A stretch of DNA of 16,684 nt from Gemmatimonadota bacterium (GCA_018673255.1 JABHDC010000199.1:1-16684); one strand, 5' to 3'; counted from the first letter of the stretch, positions 1 through 7,055 are shown. Program-made: numbers and translations. Notes: generated from the sequence alone by a model not told the origin.

Positions 1-78
1 ATGCGCGAACCGGATGACGACCGGTTGCTGGGTGCTCTCCGCTTCCCGCAGCAGTGTGCGCAGGTCGCGGGTGCTCAT
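1..78 (-). CDS. N-terminal fragment of an unknown protein, cut by the window edge
   Basis: An ATG at 78 opens a minus-strand frame of 26 codons that runs off the left edge without a stop. It begins MSTRDLRTLLRE and continues with a Gln-Pro-Val-Val-Ile-Arg-Phe stretch. A GTG at 93 is in frame and could be the true start. No strong Shine-Dalgarno sequence is seen before either. The amphipathic Leu/Arg start looks protein-like, but the fragment is too short to name. It lies about 120 bp downstream of the PhoH-family gene on the same strand, so the two could be co-transcribed. A chance open frame is possible. Confidence 0.35.
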   Translation of the reverse strand, partial: MSTRDLRTLLREAESTQQPVVIRFAH

Positions 79-201
79 ACTGATGGCATTCACAGAGGCA
101 GATTCGTCCTAAGTGGAAAGGGGACTCGCACCTATCGCGTGATTCCCAATGATAGTGACTGCTGCAACCCTCAAGTGTGACACAGCACACGTGGCGGCAT
201 C

Positions 202-1536
202 CTACAGTATGTTGCTCGCCAATTCGGCCAGTTGTGAGCGTTCGCCCTTTTCCAGATTCACGTGAGCATACAGTCCCTGGCCCTGCATCTTCTCGATCAG
301 ATAGCTGAGACCATTTGACTCGGTATCCAGATATGGATGATCGATCTGAAAGATGTCGCCTGTGAGAACGAGTTTGGTGCCCTCTCCGGCGCGGGTGATG
401 ATCGTCTTCACCTCGTGGGGCGTCAGATTCTGCGCCTCGTCGATGATGAAGAAGGTCTTCACCAGGCTGCGGCCCCGGATATAGGAGAGGGCCTCGATAA
501 TCAGCTTCTCCTCATCCAGCAGCTTGGCAATTCGACGATGCTTGGCCTCGGTCGCAGAGAACTGATTCTGAATGACGGAGAGATTGTCGTACAGGGGCTG
601 CATGTAGGGCGTCAATTTGGAGTTGATGTCCCCGGGCAGGAAGCCGATATCCCGATTGCTCAGGGGCATGACGGGACGGGCCAACAGGATCTGCCGGTAG
701 TGGCGTCTCCGTTCCAGTGCCGCTGCCAGGGCCAGCAGGGTCTTGCCCGTACCGGCCTTGCCCGAGATCGTGACCAGGGGGATCTGCGTATCCAGCAAGG
801 CATGCAGGGCGAAGGTCTGCTCCGCATTGCGCGGGACGATGCCGTAGGCGGGCACATTGTCGACGCGCTGCATGCGCTCTTCATCGGCGTCGTAGGTGGC
901 CAGGGCAGAGTCCTTGCCATTGCGCAGGATGAAGTATTCGTGCGGCGTCGGGGCCGGATCCAGTTCGACCTGTGAACTCTCGACCTCGTAAGGCACCGCG
1001 TGGAATTGCTCGATCACCTTGCTGGGAACGTGTTCCTGCAGGCGGTGGCCGGCGTAGAGACTCGACACATCCTTGACCCGATCTGTCGTATAGTCCTCGG
1101 CGAGCAGGCCTACGGCCTTGGCCTTCATCCGCAGGTTCACATCCTTGGTGACGAGGATGACCTGTTCCGATGAATCCTGGGCGATTCGATAGGCGGTATT
1201 GAGGATCTGATGATCGGGTTTGCTGGCAGAGAAGGTGAGAGCCAGATCCTGATGGAAGACCTTCTCCATACTGATGCGGACCTTGCCCTTCTTCGGGCCC
1301 AGGGGCAGACCGCCATTGAATATCTTGTCACCACTCAGATCGTCGAGGGTGCGGGCAAATTCACGGGCGTGGAAATTGACGGCGTCGTTGCCCTTCTTGA
1401 ACTGGTCCAGCTCTTCGAGAACGGTGATGGGAATGACGACGTCGTGTTCCTCGAACTGGGTGATGCAACTGCTGTCGTGCAGAATGACATTGGTATCGAG
1501 TACGAATATCTTGCCGCTCCGAGTCGTGGAAGACAA
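202..1536 (-). CDS. PhoH-family ATPase with N-terminal PIN ribonuclease domain
   Basis: This is a PIN-PhoH fusion (PhoH2/YlaK type), a family known for coupling an ATP-driven RNA helicase to a PIN-domain endoribonuclease in the cytoplasm. Numbered from the chosen TTG start (444 aa), the PIN domain covers about residues 10-150 with its acidic residues visible: LDTN (Asp14), the VLEEL pair (Glu41/42), PDHQ (Asp108) and TKDVN (Asp132). The PhoH domain follows, with Walker A GKAGTGKT at 259-266, Walker B FFIIDEAQN ending near 370, and TGD at 392-394. The ATG at 1611 would add 25 residues, but it has no Shine-Dalgarno and lies 9 nt from a hairpin. The TTG at 1536 has AAAGGA five to six bases upstream and gives a length close to YlaK (about 440 aa). 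Function is confident; the start is less so. Confidence 0.93.
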   Translation of the reverse strand: MSSTTRSGKIFVLDTNVILHDSSCITQFEEHDVVIPITVLEELDQFKKGNDAVNFHAREFARTLDDLSGDKIFNGGLPLGPKKGKVRISMEKVFHQDLALTFSASKPDHQILNTAYRIAQDSSEQVILVTKDVNLRMKAKAVGLLAEDYTTDRVKDVSSLYAGHRLQEHVPSKVIEQFHAVPYEVESSQVELDPAPTPHEYFILRNGKDSALATYDADEERMQRVDNVPAYGIVPRNAEQTFALHALLDTQIPLVTISGKAGTGKTLLALAAALERRRHYRQILLARPVMPLSNRDIGFLPGDINSKLTPYMQPLYDNLSVIQNQFSATEAKHRRIAKLLDEEKLIIEALSYIRGRSLVKTFFIIDEAQNLTPHEVKTIITRAGEGTKLVLTGDIFQIDHPYLDTESNGLSYLIEKMQGQGLYAHVNLEKGERSQLAELASNIL

Positions 1537-1619
1537 GGACGTCCTTTCAAGGGGAGACAGGCTTGTGATCGAGCCGGCAGCCACAGGGAGAGGCGGCTGC
1601 CACGAGACCATACATCGAG

Positions 1620-1640
1620 TGTAGCCACGTGACGGCTACA
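1620..1640. repeat. Inverted repeat upstream of the PhoH gene
   Basis: A perfect 7-bp inverted repeat, TGTAGCC and GGCTACA, encloses a 7-nt loop containing CACGTG-like sequence. It sits 9 nt before the ATG at 1611 and 84 nt before the preferred TTG start. It could be an operator or a hairpin in the mRNA leader. There is no T-run on either side, so it is not a standard terminator. Confidence 0.4.
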
Positions 1641-1800
1641 GCGTCAATTGTCGTCATCGACATGAGATGAGACCGGCCACACAATACCGGAAAGTTGCTG
1701 GATGAGCGCCTGCCTCAGACGTTGTTCTTCCAGCCCGGGCATTCGGTGAGATCGATGCGAGCCAATAGGTTCCTGCTCATCCGGAGCGTCTGAGTCGATG

Positions 1801-1829
1801 TTGTTCTGACGCGAAGCTGGGCTTATACT
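1801..1829 (+). promoter_or_regulatory. Sigma70-type promoter for the ybjN-like gene
   Basis: TTGTTC (1801-1806) and TATACT (1824-1829) are separated by exactly 17 bp. They match the -35 and -10 consensus at four and five of six positions. Transcription would start near 1836, giving a leader of about 70 nt before the ATG at 1908. The call rests on consensus and position only. Confidence 0.55.
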
Positions 1830-1907
1830 TACGGCAAGAATAGATAAAACTCACACGCCTATCGTACCGTCACGGTCGGCAAAATCACACCAACCGGGGG
1901 GATCCCA

Positions 1908-2348
1908 ATGCTCCGTTCTGCCCTGGCGCTGCTGCTGCTGGCCGTCACTGTGGCCTCCGCCGAAGTGCCCGATGATTGGAAGAAGATCAGAAGTCTGCTC
2001 AGGGACTTCGACTACGAGGTCGAGAAGAAGGACGACTGGGTCCAGGCGACCCACGAGGATTCACATCCTCTGAATATGTTCATCAAGGGCTACAAGAAAG
2101 GCGTCCTGGTCCAGGCGTATTTCACGACCAGCGACGAGGATGTCAGCGAGCGTGACCTCCGCAAACTGAACAACAAACTCAGCTTGAATGCCACGACGGC
2201 CCGCTTCTACATCGATGGTGATGGTGACCTTATGTGCGAGGCCTGGTTCCCGGGCAAGTTTGATGAGGATCGATTCGAGATGTTCATCAAGGCCTGGCAC
2301 GATGACACGGAGGGTGTGAGCGCGGCCCTCGCTACGATCATCGACTAA
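1908..2348 (+). CDS. Exported YbjN-domain protein
   Basis: This 146-residue protein has a clear signal peptide: M-L-R, then a leucine/alanine-rich core ending SA at residues 17-18, with likely cleavage before Glu-Val-Pro. The mature part of about 128 residues resembles the YbjN/DUF1821 alpha-beta fold, which is related to type III secretion chaperones. It has a KIRSLLRDFDYEVE helix-strand start, a central MFIKGYKKGVLVQAYF strand pair, and a charged C-terminal helix. The domain is found in stress-related and sensory proteins, usually with no known enzymatic activity. The start is supported by a GGGGGG tract about 6 nt upstream. The gene is monocistronic, between its own promoter and a strong terminator. 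The family call is from pattern recognition; periplasmic location is inferred. Confidence 0.72.
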   Translation: MLRSALALLLLAVTVASAEVPDDWKKIRSLLRDFDYEVEKKDDWVQATHEDSHPLNMFIKGYKKGVLVQAYFTTSDEDVSERDLRKLNNKLSLNATTARFYIDGDGDLMCEAWFPGKFDEDRFEMFIKAWHDDTEGVSAALATIID

Positions 2349-2418
2349 CACGGCGCATTGCCAGGAACCCAGAGCGGATCTGGCGGGTTCCAGCACCAGA
2401 CAAGATCAGGTAACAGAT

Positions 2419-2459
2419 GAGGCCGGTCGCCCAGTGGGGGCGGCCGGCCTCGTTTTGTT
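2419..2459 (+). terminator. Rho-independent terminator of the ybjN-like gene
   Basis: A 14-bp stem (GAGGCCGGTCGCCC at 2419-2432, partner at 2438-2451, one T-G wobble) closes a 5-nt loop and is followed by GTTTTGTT. A weaker inverted repeat, GGAACCC/GGGTTCC at 2364-2391, precedes it. The hairpin also lies just past the end of the convergent minus-strand gene at 2480, but the T-run is on the plus strand only. Confidence 0.9.
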
Positions 2460-2479
2460 GCCGATCCTTGGCTCAAGGA

Positions 2480-3955
2480 TCAGGGTCGATTGCCTTCAGA
2501 TTCGCGCCAGATCTGACCTACGGCGTCGAGTTTTGCATCGCTCAGATAGCCATATCGGTTGATCCACACCCCATCCGCCTCACTGTCAGCGACCAGCTTG
2601 AAGCGCCCCGCTACATCCTCCAGCGGGCCATAGCCGTGCACGAGGGGGGTTACCGGAAGTCCTCCGGACTTCGAGAATCCTACGGATTCTTTGCGCATTC
2701 CTTCGGAATGCGTGTCAGCGCGGTTCTGGGACATATGCACCGCCTGGGATATGCGCCGTTGCTGGGCGGCCACACTCACCGGGTGCGGTTCGTCCGGTTC
2801 GGGGTAGTGGAAGTCGGCGAGGCAATCGCCGGGTGGCTCGTCGGCCAGGTCGAAGAGATTGGCCAGGGCGTGGACCAACAGGGTCTCATCCAATCCGGGA
2901 TTGTGCTTCATCAGGTGCCGACCCCAGAAATCGACCATCACCGTCCAGTGCATCGTGTAGAGCTTTGGCGATGCGGCATCGCAGTAGGCGGCGGCGCGGG
3001 CAAAATCGAATCCCGTGAACAGCGTCAGGGGGGGCATGAAGGCATTGGCCGAAAGCTTCTTCACGGATGAATCCGTCGTTGCGTCGTCGACGATCTGGCG
3101 CCAGTGTCGGACCATGTCCACGGAGAGATCCGACTTCAGGCGCAACCATTCGAAGACAGCCGGATACTGACGCAGCAGACCCAGTTGCGACATCCTGCCC
3201 CGTTCGGCACTGGCAAGGGAGGCGAGATCGTCGTTGGTCAACGAACCGTGCAGATAGCGGTATAAGGCACCAACTTCTGCCTCGATCTCGTCGAAGGCGT
3301 AGCCATTCTGACCGGCCCAGGTTCGCACGTGCGGGCTGAAATCCTGGAAGGCCTCGTCGAGTTTGTAGCAGGGATACTCGGGCCAATCGGGTCGGAATCC
3401 GGTGATATTCGGGTACTCTCTCAACAGATTGGTGACCTGCCCGCGCAGATAGGCGCGGATGGGGTCACTGGCCAGGCTGCCCGTGTCGGCCATGCGATCG
3501 GGAATGACTCCACCTGGCAACAGGGGGCGATCTGCGTCCCTCATGGCCGGTGCTGACTGGCCGCTCAACTGGAAGTAGACCTCCAGATCCCGGTCGAGGG
3601 CGGCATCGACGAATTCGGCGATGATATGGCCGCTGGCCTCGGTCAGATCGTTCGCCGGTCGTGGCCGATAGGGTGTGTCAGCGAAGAGGCTCTCGTCGGG
3701 GATGTAACTGGGCCCCGAACGCACCCACAGGGAAGTCTTCCCCCACAATGGGCGATCGAAAATCCTTGGGCTGGCGCCGGCATCGGTGGGCGGCTGAAAA
3801 CTGCCGTTGCCTTCCTCAGTGGCAGCCGTCACCGTCGGGTTCAGGGCCACAGCGGTGACGCCGGCTCGTTGGGTCAGGGTGTCGAGAACGCCGTCCACCC
3901 CTTCATTCAGGATGAAGTCGGCCAGGACAGTGATACCGAATGTGCGAGTGGACAT
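2480..3955 (-). CDS. Glycosyl-hydrolase-like TIM-barrel protein with palindromic insert
   Basis: The predicted product is 491 residues, taking the ATG at 3955 (MSTRTFGITVLADFI). The frame stays open to 4000, but that would overlap the leader of the divergent FKBP gene. The pattern of strands and helices fits a putative glycosyl-hydrolase-like barrel: an N-terminal FGITVLADF strand, DLEVYFQLSG near residue 130, an ITGFRPDWPEYP segment in the middle, and a late ADGVWINRYGYLSD strand near the C-terminus. No signal peptide is visible, so it may be cytoplasmic. Residues about 415-433 (HSEGMRKESVGFSKSGG) are encoded by three tandem palindromes and look like an in-frame insertion before the TPLVHGYGP strand. 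Catalytic residues cannot be assigned and substrate is unknown. The barrel class is moderately sure, enzymatic activity is not. Confidence 0.55.
   Translation of the reverse strand: MSTRTFGITVLADFILNEGVDGVLDTLTQRAGVTAVALNPTVTAATEEGNGSFQPPTDAGASPRIFDRPLWGKTSLWVRSGPSYIPDESLFADTPYRPRPANDLTEASGHIIAEFVDAALDRDLEVYFQLSGQSAPAMRDADRPLLPGGVIPDRMADTGSLASDPIRAYLRGQVTNLLREYPNITGFRPDWPEYPCYKLDEAFQDFSPHVRTWAGQNGYAFDEIEAEVGALYRYLHGSLTNDDLASLASAERGRMSQLGLLRQYPAVFEWLRLKSDLSVDMVRHWRQIVDDATTDSSVKKLSANAFMPPLTLFTGFDFARAAAYCDAASPKLYTMHWTVMVDFWGRHLMKHNPGLDETLLVHALANLFDLADEPPGDCLADFHYPEPDEPHPVSVAAQQRRISQAVHMSQNRADTHSEGMRKESVGFSKSGGLPVTPLVHGYGPLEDVAGRFKLVADSEADGVWINRYGYLSDAKLDAVGQIWRESEGNRP
2656..2712. repeat. Cluster of three short palindromes inside a coding sequence
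   Basis: Three perfect inverted repeats with 3-nt loops follow each other: GAAGTCC-tcc-GGACTTC (2656-2672), AGAATCC-tac-GGATTCT (2674-2690) and CGCATTCC-ttc-GGAATGCG (2694-2712). Read on the coding strand, each shares the core TCCG-N-AGGA flanked by different complementary arms. The block is 57 bp, exactly 19 codons, so it keeps the host frame. It resembles in concept the palindromic elements that insert in frame into genes in some bacteria. Confidence 0.85.
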
Positions 3956-4034
3956 GGCGGTTCCGTGGCGGGCTAGGTGAGGGACGGGTATCTTGACCAC
4001 TTATCAAGTACAAGAGATACGAAAGGATGTTCCC

Positions 4035-4472
4035 ATGGCCGACGCCACGGCTGGCGATACTGTGAGAGTTCACTACACCGGGCGTTTCGACGATGGCACC
4101 GTCTTCGATACGTCAGATGGCCGCGAGCCCCTGGAATTCACCCTCGGCGAAGGTCAGGTCATTGCGGGCTTTGAGCAGGCCGTGGAGGGGTTGAGTCCGG
4201 GATCCACCACGAAGGCGACGATCGATGCCACCTCGGCATATGGTGAGCGCCGTGAAGAATTGCTCTTCCAGGTCGACAGGGCGCGATTCCCTGAAGGCGT
4301 CGACCCCGCCATCGGCGACCAGCTCGAACTCAAGCAGCCGGAGGGTGGCATGGTAGAGGTGATCGTCGGCGATATCCAGGGTGATACGATCACACTGGAT
4401 GCCAACCACCCGCTGGCCGGTCGATCTCTGAACTTCGATATCGAGCTCGTGGAGATCGTCGAGGTCAGCTAA
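4035..4472 (+). CDS. slyD: FKBP-type peptidyl-prolyl cis-trans isomerase, SlyD-like
   Basis: This is a 145-residue SlyD/FkpA-B-type isomerase, a family that catalyses cis-trans isomerisation of prolyl bonds and acts as a folding chaperone in the cytoplasm. The FKBP core is split as in SlyD: VRVHYTGRFDDGTVFDTS at residues 10-27 and EGQVIAGFEQAV near 39-50, with active-site Tyr14, Phe24, Asp25 and Ile43. The insert-in-flap chaperone domain spans about 72-125, and the core closes with LNFDIELVEI. The His/Cys-rich nickel-binding tail of E. coli SlyD is absent, so a role in nickel delivery is unlikely. The ATG at 4035 is preferred because AAAGGA lies about 7 nt upstream. A TTG at 3993 is in frame but lacks a ribosome site. 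The 3' end overlaps the convergent transporter gene by 8 bp. Confidence 0.92.
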   Translation: MADATAGDTVRVHYTGRFDDGTVFDTSDGREPLEFTLGEGQVIAGFEQAVEGLSPGSTTKATIDATSAYGERREELLFQVDRARFPEGVDPAIGDQLELKQPEGGMVEVIVGDIQGDTITLDANHPLAGRSLNFDIELVEIVEVS

Positions 4473-5415
4473 CGTCTCTGCCAGCACCCCAGCGTTGTAC
4501 CCCAAGTCCGGCCATGATCAGCAGAAGCCCGATCCACGTGGCGGCCAGGATGGTTTCCCCCACGAGATGGCCGATGAGCAACAGGGAAACAAAGGGCGAA
4601 AGGAAGATCAGATTGCTCACGCGCGATGCATTGCTCGCCGTGCGAAGGGCGGTCAGCCACAGGACGAAGGGGATGCCCATCTCGAAGAGTCCGATGTAGG
4701 CGGCCCCGGCCCAGCCTTGCCACGCCCCGACCACCTGCCACGCCCCGACCCAGATCTCCAGACTCGATTCCAGGCCCACTCCTGGCCACGCCCAGGTTTC
4801 GATGGCAACCACGACCCCAATCCAGGGCATGGCGCAGCAGAAGTTCATGAAGAGGCGCAGGACCGGGTCGAGATCATCTCGCGTATTGTAGATCCAGTAG
4901 AGAGCCCAGATCACCGTGCTACCCAGGGCCAGCGCCGTGCCGATTGGATCGGCGAAGTCCAGGGCCCAGGGGCGGCCGCGAGTGGCTACGACGACGACAC
5001 CGCCATAACAGACCAGGCCGGCGGCGATATCCGTCCATCGCAATCTCTGACCCAGCAGGGGCACTGACAGATAGGTGAGTACCAGCGCCCAAGAGTAGTT
5101 GAGGGCCTGTGCTTCCTGTGCGGGCAAACGGTCGTACGCCTGCAGAAGCACCCAGTAGTAGAGGGTCGGATTCAGGCCGCCGAGCCAGGCCGACCGGAAC
5201 CACTGGCGGCCATTGAGCAACCTCAGTGAACCGAGTTGCCCACGTGCGAGCAGGATCAGGCCCAGGGCAAGGCAGGAGACGACACTGCTGCCCAGCAGCA
5301 ATTGCACCGGCTGAAGGTGGGCGAGGGTCAGCTTGAAGGCAGAGGCCACTGTCGACCAGAAAGCGACCGCGCCCAGGGCCAGCAGATACGGGCGGCGCCC
5401 CGCTGTGGTCGTCAC
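4465..5415 (-). CDS. EamA/DMT-superfamily transporter
   Basis: A 316-residue integral membrane protein with two EamA-type repeats and about ten hydrophobic segments. The first repeat starts with LLALGAVAFWSTVASAFK and has the typical ALNYSWALVLTYLSVPLLGQRL segment. The second has GLFEMGIPFVLWLTALRT, then SNLIFLSPFVSLLLIGHLVGE and a final membrane helix near 290-305. The family exports metabolites or amino acids across the inner membrane; the substrate cannot be predicted. The start is a GTG with a weak GAAGA upstream. Near residues 225-235 a VGAWQ-V-VGAWQ-G doubling comes from an 18-bp tandem repeat. The gene is divergent from bL33, separated by 143 bp. Confidence 0.9.
   Translation of the reverse strand: MTTTAGRRPYLLALGAVAFWSTVASAFKLTLAHLQPVQLLLGSSVVSCLALGLILLARGQLGSLRLLNGRQWFRSAWLGGLNPTLYYWVLLQAYDRLPAQEAQALNYSWALVLTYLSVPLLGQRLRWTDIAAGLVCYGGVVVVATRGRPWALDFADPIGTALALGSTVIWALYWIYNTRDDLDPVLRLFMNFCCAMPWIGVVVAIETWAWPGVGLESSLEIWVGAWQVVGAWQGWAGAAYIGLFEMGIPFVLWLTALRTASNASRVSNLIFLSPFVSLLLIGHLVGETILAATWIGLLLIMAGLGVQRWGAGRDVS
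4718..4750. repeat. 18-bp tandem duplication within the EamA gene
   Basis: TGCCACGCCCCGACC occurs at 4718-4732 and again at 4736-4750, a period of 18 bp. It doubles VGAWQ in the protein without breaking the frame. It is probably a recent replication-slippage duplication in a loop between membrane segments. Confidence 0.75.
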
Positions 5416-5438
5416 GGCGTCATCTTCATCGGATGGAC

Positions 5439-5472
5439 TCGATCATCAGTTCGATCAACCCTTCGATCATCA
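5439..5472. promoter_or_regulatory. Three 12-bp-spaced TCGATCA iterons
   Basis: TCGATCA occurs at 5439, 5451 and 5463, exactly 12 bp apart. The first and third copies extend to TCGATCATCA. The array lies 24-57 bp upstream of the transporter gene's GTG and about 90 bp upstream of the bL33 start. Regular spacing suggests a binding array for a regulator of one or both genes, but the period is not a full helical turn and no cognate regulator is visible. Confidence 0.4.
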
Positions 5473-5511
5473 AGGGGTATGGCCCAGTCGGGCACAGCAC
5501 CTTATCTTCTC

Positions 5512-5527
5512 TCTTCTGAAAAGAAGA
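5512..5527 (+). other. Small hairpin in the bL33 leader
   Basis: TCTTCT-GAAA-AGAAGA forms a 6-bp stem capped by a GNRA-type tetraloop, ending 31 nt before the bL33 ATG. It could be a leader RNA structure. The stem is AU-rich and weak, so a chance match is possible. Confidence 0.3.
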
Positions 5528-5558
5528 ACGACCGTCGTCCTACACTGGAGAAGCAGTC

Positions 5559-5720
5559 ATGGCCAAGACAGGCCCCCGCAATCAGATCACGCTCAAGAGC
5601 ACCGAGAGCAACCACTGCTACTATTCGAGCAAGAATCGTCGCAACCAGCAGGCGCGTCTCGAGGTGAAGAAGTATGATCCGACCCTGCGCAAGCACGTCA
5701 CCTACCGCGAAGAGCGGTAA
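5559..5720 (+). CDS. rpmG: 50S ribosomal protein bL33
   Basis: This 53-residue basic protein matches bL33, a component of the large ribosomal subunit near the E site. It starts MAKTGPRNQITLKSTES, followed by the signature YYSSKNRRN (compare YYTTKNKRN) and the C-terminal LEVKKYDPTLRKHVTYRE, which is nearly diagnostic. Only one cysteine is present, so this is the zinc-free (C-minus) form. Length fits the family (about 50-55 aa). GGAG lies 8 nt before the ATG. In many genomes rpmG precedes tRNA-Trp, secE and nusG. Here it stands alone, between a leader with a small hairpin and an intrinsic terminator. Confidence 0.97.
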   Translation: MAKTGPRNQITLKSTESNHCYYSSKNRRNQQARLEVKKYDPTLRKHVTYREER

Positions 5721-5734
5721 CCAGACGAGCGACC

Positions 5735-5752
5735 GGCCGCCATTGGGCGGCC
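5735..5752 (+). repeat. GC-rich hairpin after bL33
   Basis: GGCCGCC-ATTG-GGCGGCC is a perfect 7-bp stem-loop 15 nt after the bL33 stop. It lacks a T-run, and the true terminator follows 18 nt later. It may stabilise the 3' end of the short mRNA. Confidence 0.55.
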
Positions 5753-5770
5753 AATCCAGCATCTGATGAG

Positions 5771-5806
5771 AACCCCGCCGGCTCAGTTGGTGGGGTTTTT
5801 CTCGTT
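5771..5806 (+). terminator. rpmG: Rho-independent terminator of bL33
   Basis: AACCCCGCC (5771-5779) pairs with GGTGGGGTT (5789-5797) across a 9-nt loop, with one G-T wobble. It is followed by TTTCTCGTT. On the minus strand no T-run follows, so it acts on the bL33 transcript only. Confidence 0.85.
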
Positions 5807-5856
5807 CAGGTGGCGACCGGATATGGCGCCCGGATATTGCGCTCGGGATATCCCGT

Positions 5857-6957
5857 CTAGTCACCCAGAATTCGCCGTAGTACCGGTTCCATCCCGTCGG
5901 CCATGCGCAGGAAGCCCAGGTCCGTCGGATGGGATCCATCCACGGTGCATTCGTCGTGTTCCTCACCCAGCAGATCACTCCCGGCCAGGAACTGGATATC
6001 TGACACCCCCGCTGCCTGCATGGCCTCGACGGCCTCCTGTTGGGCACGCAGGCGTTCCAGGCGCCCTGCATCTGCACCCGGACTGTCATATTCACCTGCC
6101 GTGGGTACACGGGACACGACCAGGATCGGCGTCTTGGGGTGCTGCGCCCTCAGAATATCGACGAAGACGGGCAGGGTCTGTCGCAGGTGGTCGGCGCTGG
6201 GGCAGTTGGCGTCGTAGTCGAGGACGAAGAGGCGGCACGCATCGATGGTGGCCAGAGCGCGGGCGACTTCGGGCTCGCCCTTGCCACTGCCAGAGAATCC
6301 CAGATTCAGGCACTCTCGCTGCAGGCGTCGTGACAGGATCGCCGGATAGGCCATGCCTGGTCGTGCCGCACAGCCGCCCTGGGTGATCGAGGACCCGTAG
6401 AACAACAGCGGTGGTTCAGCCACGCGACTCGTGGGTGCTGACACCTCGGCGTCGCGGGCTAGACCGAGGGTGACACGATGTACGCCCTTGTACAGGGGAA
6501 AGTTGATCGTGAGATCCCGCCATTTCCGTGAGCCACTGAAGACGGGGACCTCGTAGGTGTCCTGATGCCGGTCGAATTTGGTCACGCCGGCGAAGCGCTC
6601 CTCGCCCGGTGCGCCAACATACAGATCGAAGCCGGCCTCTCCCGTGGGCGCCATGTGAACCATTTGCGCCGGACCACGCAATTCGACGCGCAAGACGACG
6701 GTCTGACTGTCGGTTCGCAGGCGAATTGTGCCTCCCGCCGTGCAGTTGGCCAGAGATTCCACGGAATCAGGCAGCTTCTCCGGAGGCGTGACGGGCAGAC
6801 GGCGATAGACACCATCAGAAGAGAACCAGGCGAATCCTGACAATTCCAGAGGGGCCGCGCCTGGCTCGAACCAGCGCAGGTCGCCTTCGATGTTTCCCTG
6901 TGTGGCCATGGCCGGATCAAATCGGGCGACGTCGACCGCCCCTGAATCAGATGTCAT
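5857..6957 (-). CDS. SGNH/GDSL-family hydrolase with GxDLY N-terminal domain
   Basis: A 366-residue two-domain protein. The N-terminal beta-rich half (about 1-175) contains GFDLYVG at 109-115, the mark of the GxDLY/SGNH N-terminal domain. The C-terminal SGNH esterase domain has block I FYGSSITQGG (nucleophile Ser190), block II NLGFSGSG (Gly220), block III DYDANC (Asn251) and block V DGSHPTDLG (Asp340, His343). The complete Ser-Asp-His set suggests an active esterase, probably removing acyl groups from a carbohydrate or similar compound. No signal peptide is seen, so it may act in the cytoplasm. The start ATG at 6957 has GGGGA 6 nt upstream. It is also overlapped by the stop of a six-codon open frame that arose from a duplication of the start region. 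Confidence 0.88.
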   Translation of the reverse strand: MTSDSGAVDVARFDPAMATQGNIEGDLRWFEPGAAPLELSGFAWFSSDGVYRRLPVTPPEKLPDSVESLANCTAGGTIRLRTDSQTVVLRVELRGPAQMVHMAPTGEAGFDLYVGAPGEERFAGVTKFDRHQDTYEVPVFSGSRKWRDLTINFPLYKGVHRVTLGLARDAEVSAPTSRVAEPPLLFYGSSITQGGCAARPGMAYPAILSRRLQRECLNLGFSGSGKGEPEVARALATIDACRLFVLDYDANCPSADHLRQTLPVFVDILRAQHPKTPILVVSRVPTAGEYDSPGADAGRLERLRAQQEAVEAMQAAGVSDIQFLAGSDLLGEEHDECTVDGSHPTDLGFLRMADGMEPVLRRILGD

Positions 6958-6982
6958 CGTTGGTCCCCTGTCATCGTTGGTC
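6952..6982 (-). repeat. Duplicated start region with six-codon upstream frame
   Basis: A 14-bp sequence, TGTCATCGTTGGTC on the plus strand, occurs at 6952-6965 and 6969-6982 (period 17 bp). On the coding strand each copy carries an ATG. The upstream ATG (6974) follows a perfect AGGAGG by 9 nt but encodes only M-T-G-D-Q-R before a TGA. That TGA overlaps the real start as ATGA. This looks like a translational-coupling leader. Confidence 0.6.
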
Positions 6983-7055
6983 GCCTCCTGCGGGTCGTTC
7001 CGTCAGAATAGAAGAACGGCGTGTGAGACGGTGCTGGCCAGCGTCTGCGATGAGC

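Larger units (their letters stand above)
1537..1907. other. Intergenic region between phoH-type gene and ybjN-like gene
   Basis: This 371 bp stretch lies between two divergently read genes. It includes the 75 bp between the TTG and the alternative ATG start of the PhoH gene. It also holds a hairpin at 1620-1640 and a promoter for the plus-strand gene at 1801-1829. The segment 1641-1800 shows no convincing open frame or RNA gene. A promoter for the PhoH gene is expected in it, but no clear -35/-10 pair was found on the minus strand. Confidence 0.6.

Noticed and set aside
8..26. AACCGG/CCGGTT inverted repeat near the left edge
   Set aside because: It lies inside the probable partial coding sequence, and the arms are short, so chance is a sufficient explanation.
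337..975. A 212-codon plus-strand open frame antisense to the PhoH gene
   Set aside because: It is the shadow of a conserved gene with catalytic motifs, has no domain-like sequence and no ribosome site.
3993..4021. TTGACC followed 17 bp later by GATACG as a promoter for the FKBP gene
   Set aside because: The -10 match is poor, and transcription would begin only about 7 nt before the ATG at 4035, excluding the ribosome site from the mRNA.
5844..5855. CGGGATATCCCG palindrome near the end of the SGNH gene
   Set aside because: A 12-bp palindrome without loop or T-run just past a stop codon. No support for a terminator or operator.
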